DNA from: Legionellaceae bacterium UBA6148
GTDB lineage: Bacteria; Pseudomonadota; Gammaproteobacteria; Legionellales; Legionellaceae
Assembly (NCBI GenBank): GCA_002423125.1
Contig: DIUW01000059.1
Coordinates: 1 to 8,675 of the forward strand
Length of the DNA: 8,675 nt
Direction of reading: 5' to 3'
Below are positions 5,514 to 8,675 of this stretch, piece after piece; position 1 is the stretch's first letter; each line of letters begins with the position of its first letter. The translations under genes and the position numbers were made by a program. A model generated the notes under the pieces. It saw nothing but the letters and a program-made list of their open reading frames with translations, had not been told where the DNA came from and did not search any database.

Positions 5514-5682
5514 CATTGTCCCAACTTCGTTACCGACCCACCGTGGTTTATTTCTATCACGCGGGCTCTATAGAACAAGGAACAACTGTCAACAGAACCT
5601 ATTAACAAACCGCTCTATAATAACAATAATAGCACATATTTCACTCGATATATAAAATGCGTGGTTTCACCAATTTTTTCAA

Positions 5683-5775
5683 TTATCGCTCCTGCAACTT
5701 GGGAATCTTGGACCCGACCCCAGTAATATCAAAATCGACCGGATTTTTCCATTTGATGTTTTGTTGATTATATTG
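5683..5775 (-). pseudogene. Possible coding remnant ending KIPKLQER
   Basis: A minus-strand frame from a stop inside the dyad at 5776-5806 to TAA at 5683 reads NIKWKNPVDFDITGVGSKIP then KLQER. It has protein-like composition and no start codon. I do not recognise it; it may be the tail of a lost gene or chance. It is the only hint of coding in 5514-5775. Confidence 0.2.
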
Positions 5776-5809
5776 CTACATTGACATTTACTTGATGTCA
5801 ATGTAGAAT
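5776..5809 (+). promoter_or_regulatory. Near-consensus promoter embedded in a 31-bp dyad, upstream of the kinase-like gene
   Basis: CTACATTGACAT (5776-5787) and ATGTCAATGTAG (5795-5806) are perfect 12-bp inverted arms around a 7-base spacer. The -35 box TTGACA (5781-5786, perfect) lies in the left arm, the spacer is 17 bases, and the -10 box TAGAAT (5804-5809, one mismatch) overlaps the right arm. A dimeric regulator bound here would block RNA polymerase. Transcription would start near 5816, 30 bases before the ATG at 5846. No regulator gene lies beside it in this window. The dyad lacks a T-run, so a terminator is less likely. Confidence 0.65.
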
Positions 5810-5845
5810 AAATGATCTATAAATATCATATTGGATTTCTTTTCT

Positions 5846-7450
5846 ATGGTTAAAATATTTATTAAAAATGAACAGCTAACCAATTTATCACAGAAAACTG
5901 TACATTGGTTAGAACGTGAAGTACCAGATACTGAAATTCCTTTTGATGTTCTCTTTCGAATTGAAACAAATGAAATCATTCAGTTGGAAATAAACCGCGA
6001 AGGAGTCTCTCCGCATTATTTAGACTCCTATTTTGAATGTGAGACGATAGACAATTATTTTTTATGCAAACGACACAAGATACCAACTCTGACGCCAATT
6101 GCTCTACCGCAAGCAACGAATCAAGAGGATATTGTAATTAATAATTTTAGACAATTTCAGTTCGCTAAAGAAAATGACGCATTATTCCCCCCCCTTTTTG
6201 CTTTAGAAAATTTTCCTGAAGAAACCCTGATTGGTAGCGGCCACTCAGGACAAGTTCACTTGATTTTTCAAGGTGAAACAAAACGCGCTTTAAAATTATT
6301 ACACCTTTATCACGAGTGTATTCGAGAATATGAAATATTTACGTTTGATGAGCCCCGATCCAATGACGGCATGAAATATGTAAAGCCATTGGATGAGATA
6401 GCGATGCATTGTTCATTTGAACATGCATATCAATATTATGTAGATACTAGACTTATTCCCCACCATAAAAATATTAGTAAAATAACAGGACTTGCCTATA
6501 TTAAAGCCTCCAATCAATGGGGATGTTTATTTGAATATGTTGAGGGATATTCTTTTGACTATTTCTGTGATAATTTAGGTTCCGTTGTCGATGGCATAAA
6601 AATTGTTGATTTGTCCGAAAAAACTACGATCATCTACAAAATAGCGATTGAATTAGCCGAAGGTTTAAAAGTACTGGATGAATCGGGTTGTGCACATACG
6701 GATCTTTTAAATCCGAATATTCTTATTAATAAAATGGATTACCGTCCTGTCATCATTGATTATGATAAACATCGCTTTAGCACACTTGCTGATAGTCTTG
6801 ATTCACGCTGTCAATATGGAAAACGTTTAGCGCAATTAGGCCAGGTATGTGGAGATAATGATCCTGGCTTGAAAGCATTGGCGGAAGCCTTAAGCGATCA
6901 AACGATCCCTCTTGAAAAACTCTCTTGGGAATTGGCTATTCATCAATTAAAAAATTTGTCCATTCATTCGGATTCGATAGTGACAGTTTCAGAGCAACGG
7001 TGTAAAACAATTCAAAAATTGTACAATGACTTGCATTTTAAAATCATGCGATTACCCAATTGGAAAAAGAATCAAATATTTACAGAGTGGACGATTGTTG
7101 CAGAAAAATACGAATTACTCATGCGTGACAAAAAAATCATGCAATTAAGGGCCTTGGCAAGCGGACTAGAAAAGCTCAACCAAAATCCAGCTTTAAATTT
7201 ACATCAAGGATTTTGCAAATTGTCAAAAAATATCCGAACAATCATTGGAACAATGCTAACGCTTTTAACGGTCGGCATTATTGTCCCAATAATGAATCAA
7301 TATTCATCGGCAGGATATCGACGGACTTTTTTTGGATTACCTGAAACGGACACTCAAAAGAAACAACGAGAATTAGGGGATAAAGTCTTTGATGCGTTAT
7401 CAACGCATGATCAATCGTTAAAAATTGAACATCGAGTAGTGCGAGTATAG
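5846..7450 (+). CDS. Kinase-fold protein with C-terminal membrane segment, probable effector; C-terminus altered by a repeat
   Basis: 534 residues from the ATG at 5846; a TTG at 5831 in frame is less likely. Residues 1-125 form an N-terminal region I do not recognise. Then come the glycine loop IGSGHSGQV (129-137), the lysine in RALK (K150), a hinge-like FEYVEG (229-234), the catalytic loop HTDLLNPN (284-291) and the metal motif IDYDK (D305). The conserved K, D, N and D are all present, so catalysis is plausible. IDYDK in place of DFG resembles KdkA/Bud32/RIO-like small kinases more than typical Ser/Thr kinases. A helical region follows, then a hydrophobic segment (466-483, IIGTMLTLLTVGIIVPIM) and a basic tail. 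The last one or two codons and the stop come from the 289-bp repeat at 7443, so the native C-terminus is lost. The substrate is unknown; effector status is inferred from context. Confidence 0.65.
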   Translation: MVKIFIKNEQLTNLSQKTVHWLEREVPDTEIPFDVLFRIETNEIIQLEINREGVSPHYLDSYFECETIDNYFLCKRHKIPTLTPIALPQATNQEDIVINNFRQFQFAKENDALFPPLFALENFPEETLIGSGHSGQVHLIFQGETKRALKLLHLYHECIREYEIFTFDEPRSNDGMKYVKPLDEIAMHCSFEHAYQYYVDTRLIPHHKNISKITGLAYIKASNQWGCLFEYVEGYSFDYFCDNLGSVVDGIKIVDLSEKTTIIYKIAIELAEGLKVLDESGCAHTDLLNPNILINKMDYRPVIIDYDKHRFSTLADSLDSRCQYGKRLAQLGQVCGDNDPGLKALAEALSDQTIPLEKLSWELAIHQLKNLSIHSDSIVTVSEQRCKTIQKLYNDLHFKIMRLPNWKKNQIFTEWTIVAEKYELLMRDKKIMQLRALASGLEKLNQNPALNLHQGFCKLSKNIRTIIGTMLTLLTVGIIVPIMNQYSSAGYRRTFFGLPETDTQKKQRELGDKVFDALSTHDQSLKIEHRVVRV

Positions 7451-7731
7451 GAAGTATAAATGCCCTATTCCCTGATTTTCATAAGTATCGCGATTAAAAT
7501 ATCGACAGAAATCAGTGCCACAATCAATCAAACTCCATTCATTCAATCCCAACCGAACCCGCTTTCATGAATTCCGACCATTCTCAATTGCCAAGATGAT
7601 ATTTTTTGTGCGATTTATGTCCATCCATAAATCCAGGGGGTTAACTATCCGTGCTGCGATTGCCTGCTTATTTTTTAATGATTCTTCAGGGATGCTGAGT
7701 GAGCTGGAGGTGCTCGAATGCCTAATCCTAC
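7443..7731. repeat. 289-bp dispersed repeat, copy 2
   Basis: Direct repeat of 2396-2684 with two mismatches (7518 and 7639). It provides the stop codon of the kinase-like gene on its left edge. On its right edge it abuts a transposase scrap. Flanking bases differ from those of copy 1 and no target duplication is visible. Confidence 0.9.
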
Positions 7732-7824
7732 ATTGACATGCGGCAAACGATCCTGTTGTTGATTGATGCGACTGAAAAACCGGTGACTCATAAAAAACAA
7801 GAAATCCATAACATCCCTTCTTGA
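7732..7824 (+). pseudogene. Scrap of a DDE transposase (IS5-like, IDATE motif)
   Basis: Directly after the repeat the plus strand reads IDMRQTILLLIDATEKPVTH, then KKQEIHNIPS and a stop at 7822. LIDATE.P..., followed by lysines, matches the first catalytic aspartate region of IS5-type DDE transposases (ID.TE.PI.RPKK). About 30 residues remain, with both sides lost. The rest of the gap to 7922 shows nothing I can support. Confidence 0.4.
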
Positions 7825-7922
7825 GGATGCATTCACCGAAATAAGTGAACGGATTTGTTTCAGATAATATGTCCATGATTCAATTATAACACACTTCGAA
7901 TTAAATGGAGCACCCGTACCAT

Positions 7923-7952
7923 TTGCATTATTATACAAAATTTTATATAATA
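7923..7952 (+). promoter_or_regulatory. Promoter and palindromic operator of the HigB/HigA-like pair
   Basis: TTGCAT (7923-7928), a 17-base spacer and a perfect TATAAT (7946-7951). A 24-bp palindrome covers 7929-7952: the half TATTATACAAAA matches the reverse complement of TTTTATATAATA at 11 of 12 positions. The palindrome covers the spacer and the -10 box, the usual place for autorepression by a HigA-type antitoxin. Transcription should start within a base or two of the toxin ATG at 7958. Confidence 0.6.
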
Positions 7953-7957
7953 TTAGT

Positions 7958-8197
7958 ATGAAAGAAATAATATGGTTAGGCAGTAGCTATCAAGATTTAC
8001 TAGATTTTTCAAAACCAGCAAAACAGATGGCAGGTTATAATTTAGATAAATTGCAACGCGGCAAAGAACCACAAGACTGGAAGCCAATGAATTCCATTGG
8101 TAAAGGAGTAAAAGAACTCCGAATTCATTGCGTAAATGAATATCGTGTCATTTATTTAGCAAAAAAACGTTTTAAAGAAATACCATCGGCTAGATGA
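7958..8197 (+). pseudogene. higB: HigB-like (RelE/ParE superfamily) toxin with an internal deletion
   Basis: 79 residues, against about 105-115 for this group. The N-terminal part is typical: WLGSSYQDLLDFSKPAKQMA, GYNLDKLQRG, DWKPMNSIGKGVKELRIH, EYRVIYLA. The family then continues with a strand around VLHxFxKKTxKT and a helix ending in AKKRFxE; here YLA runs straight into KKRFKE. About 30 residues are therefore missing, including residues implicated in mRNA cleavage on the ribosome. The junction sits in a run of seven A bases (TTAGCAAAAAAACG), fitting a deletion between short direct repeats. The start has no ribosome-binding site and is probably leaderless. The gene most likely makes an inactive toxin, though it may still bind the antitoxin. 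It ends 12 bases before the antitoxin gene. Confidence 0.75.
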
Positions 8198-8209
8198 GGA
8201 GAATATAGA

Positions 8210-8500
8210 ATGAGTAACCATGTGACCAAAGGTAGTATCTTTAATGATCTAGGATTTAATGAAGCAGAAGCTGAAAATCTAAAAATTAGAGCGGCATTAA
8301 TGCGTGCCATTGAGAAATATATTGAAGATAATAATCTGACTCAAGCTGCTGCGGCTAAATTAATGGGCGTTTATCAACCAAGGGTCAGTGACTTACTTCA
8401 AGGTAAGATTGATAAATTCACCATTGATATGTTAATCAATATGTTAGCAAAAGCTCATGTCTCTGTCTCATTAGTTGTGGATGATCGAATTGCTGCTTGA
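8210..8500 (+). CDS. higA: HigA-like antitoxin, XRE-family helix-turn-helix protein
   Basis: 96 residues, full length for this type. The start follows AGGAG with 8 bases of spacing, and the toxin stop overlaps the ribosome-binding site, so the genes are translationally close. GSIFNDLGFNEAEAENLKIR is the family opening. LTQAAAAKLMGVYQPRVSDL (about 44-63) is the helix-turn-helix, followed by LQGKIDKFTIDMLINMLAKA. Members bind the cognate toxin and repress their own operon through a palindrome such as the one at 7929-7952. All motifs are intact while the toxin is not, so it may persist as a DNA-binding regulator or protect against a related toxin elsewhere. Confidence 0.9.
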   Translation: MSNHVTKGSIFNDLGFNEAEAENLKIRAALMRAIEKYIEDNNLTQAAAAKLMGVYQPRVSDLLQGKIDKFTIDMLINMLAKAHVSVSLVVDDRIAA

Positions 8501-8552
8501 TTTCAATCAACAACCAAGCAACAATAGTACAGAAATCATCCTTCGGGAGATC

Positions 8553-8570
8553 GTCGTATTTGGGTACGAC
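8553..8570. other. Small perfect hairpin after the antitoxin gene
   Basis: GTCGTA and TACGAC form a 6-bp stem around TTTGGG. It lies 52 bases beyond the antitoxin stop with no T-run, so terminator function is unsupported. The remaining 8501-8675 holds no supported gene; a protein-like frame ends at 8666 and another would start at 8633 and leave the window. Confidence 0.3.
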
Positions 8571-8675
8571 ATTGTACAACACAGTACGCCATTTGTAGCT
8601 AAAACCCGCGGCAAAATTTATAATGTAATCAAATGGTTAAGAATGGATTCGGTAACTTCTCAATAACCCCGGGAA

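Larger units (their letters stand above)
2396..7731. other. Module bounded by direct repeats (SET and kinase-like cargo with IS debris)
   Basis: The two 289-bp repeats lie in direct orientation 5,047 bases apart and enclose the IS91 and IS5 fragments, the SET-domain gene and the kinase-like gene. Homologous recombination between them would release a 5,047-bp circle and leave one repeat copy. No integrase or intact transposase lies inside, so movement would need host recombination or enzymes acting from elsewhere. That this is one unit is inference from the repeat layout. Confidence 0.45.

Noticed and set aside
7565..7938. Two minus-strand frames across repeat copy 2 and the gap to the toxin
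   Set aside because: Neither gives a protein I recognise, they contradict each other, and the plus-strand IDATE scrap explains part of the same DNA better.
8475..8675. Frame 8475-8666, and a possible gene start at 8633 with TATAAT at 8619
   Set aside because: The first has no ribosome-binding site and overlaps the antitoxin end. The second has no good -35 box or ribosome-binding site and leaves the window after 14 codons (MVKNGFGNFSITPG).

Overview
The window is AT-rich and crowded with broken insertion sequences. Eukaryote-like or effector-like genes sit next to wrecked transposases. This mix, with a LOG-family gene, a LuxR-type fragment, a SET-domain protein, a kinase-like protein with a C-terminal membrane segment, and a HigB/HigA pair, fits the accessory genome of a host-associated gammaproteobacterium, most plausibly of the Legionellales type (Legionella, Rickettsiella, Berkiella or Coxiella relatives). 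That placement is inferred from gene style; nothing in the window is a taxonomic marker.

Region 1 (1-1850) holds the 3' end of a LOG-type phosphoribohydrolase gene. A LuxR-family regulator follows that stops inside its DNA-binding domain, then a possible 21-codon peptide. On the minus strand is an unrecognised 189-residue protein with internal 35-38 residue repeats and a KKVRF motif near its C-terminus.

Region 2 (1850-3482) is a stack of IS debris, all on the minus strand. It comprises the 3' end of an rve-type transposase with its terminal repeat pair, a 289-bp repeat (copy 1), the N-terminal third of an IS91-family transposase, and the left half of an IS903-group IS5 element with its 18-bp end.

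Region 3 (3483-4878) is the cargo between two IS5 ends: a possible gene tail with a hairpin, a promoter, a SET-domain protein gene (3819-4772), and a short transposase-like remnant.

Region 4 (4879-5830) mirrors region 2. It has the right end and C-terminal part of the IS903-group transposase, the C-terminal part of an IS91-family transposase carrying a stop codon, the 5' end of an unknown gene, and about 350 bases with only small remnants. Both IS elements appear in permuted order around the SET gene: the C-terminal parts lie upstream and the N-terminal parts downstream on the shared strand.

Region 5 (5776-7731) has a near-consensus promoter inside a 31-bp dyad. It drives a 534-residue kinase-like protein that combines a glycine loop, an HTDLLNPN catalytic loop and an IDYDK metal motif with a C-terminal membrane segment. 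The gene ends exactly in copy 2 of the 289-bp repeat. The two copies are direct repeats 5,047 bp apart with two mismatches, so SET gene, kinase and IS debris together form a repeat-bounded module.

Region 6 (7732-8675) holds a scrap of DDE transposase, then a HigB-like toxin gene that has lost its central strand region and an apparently intact HigA-like antitoxin. The promoter overlaps a 24-bp near-perfect palindrome, and its predicted start falls on the toxin ATG. The last 175 bases have no supported gene.
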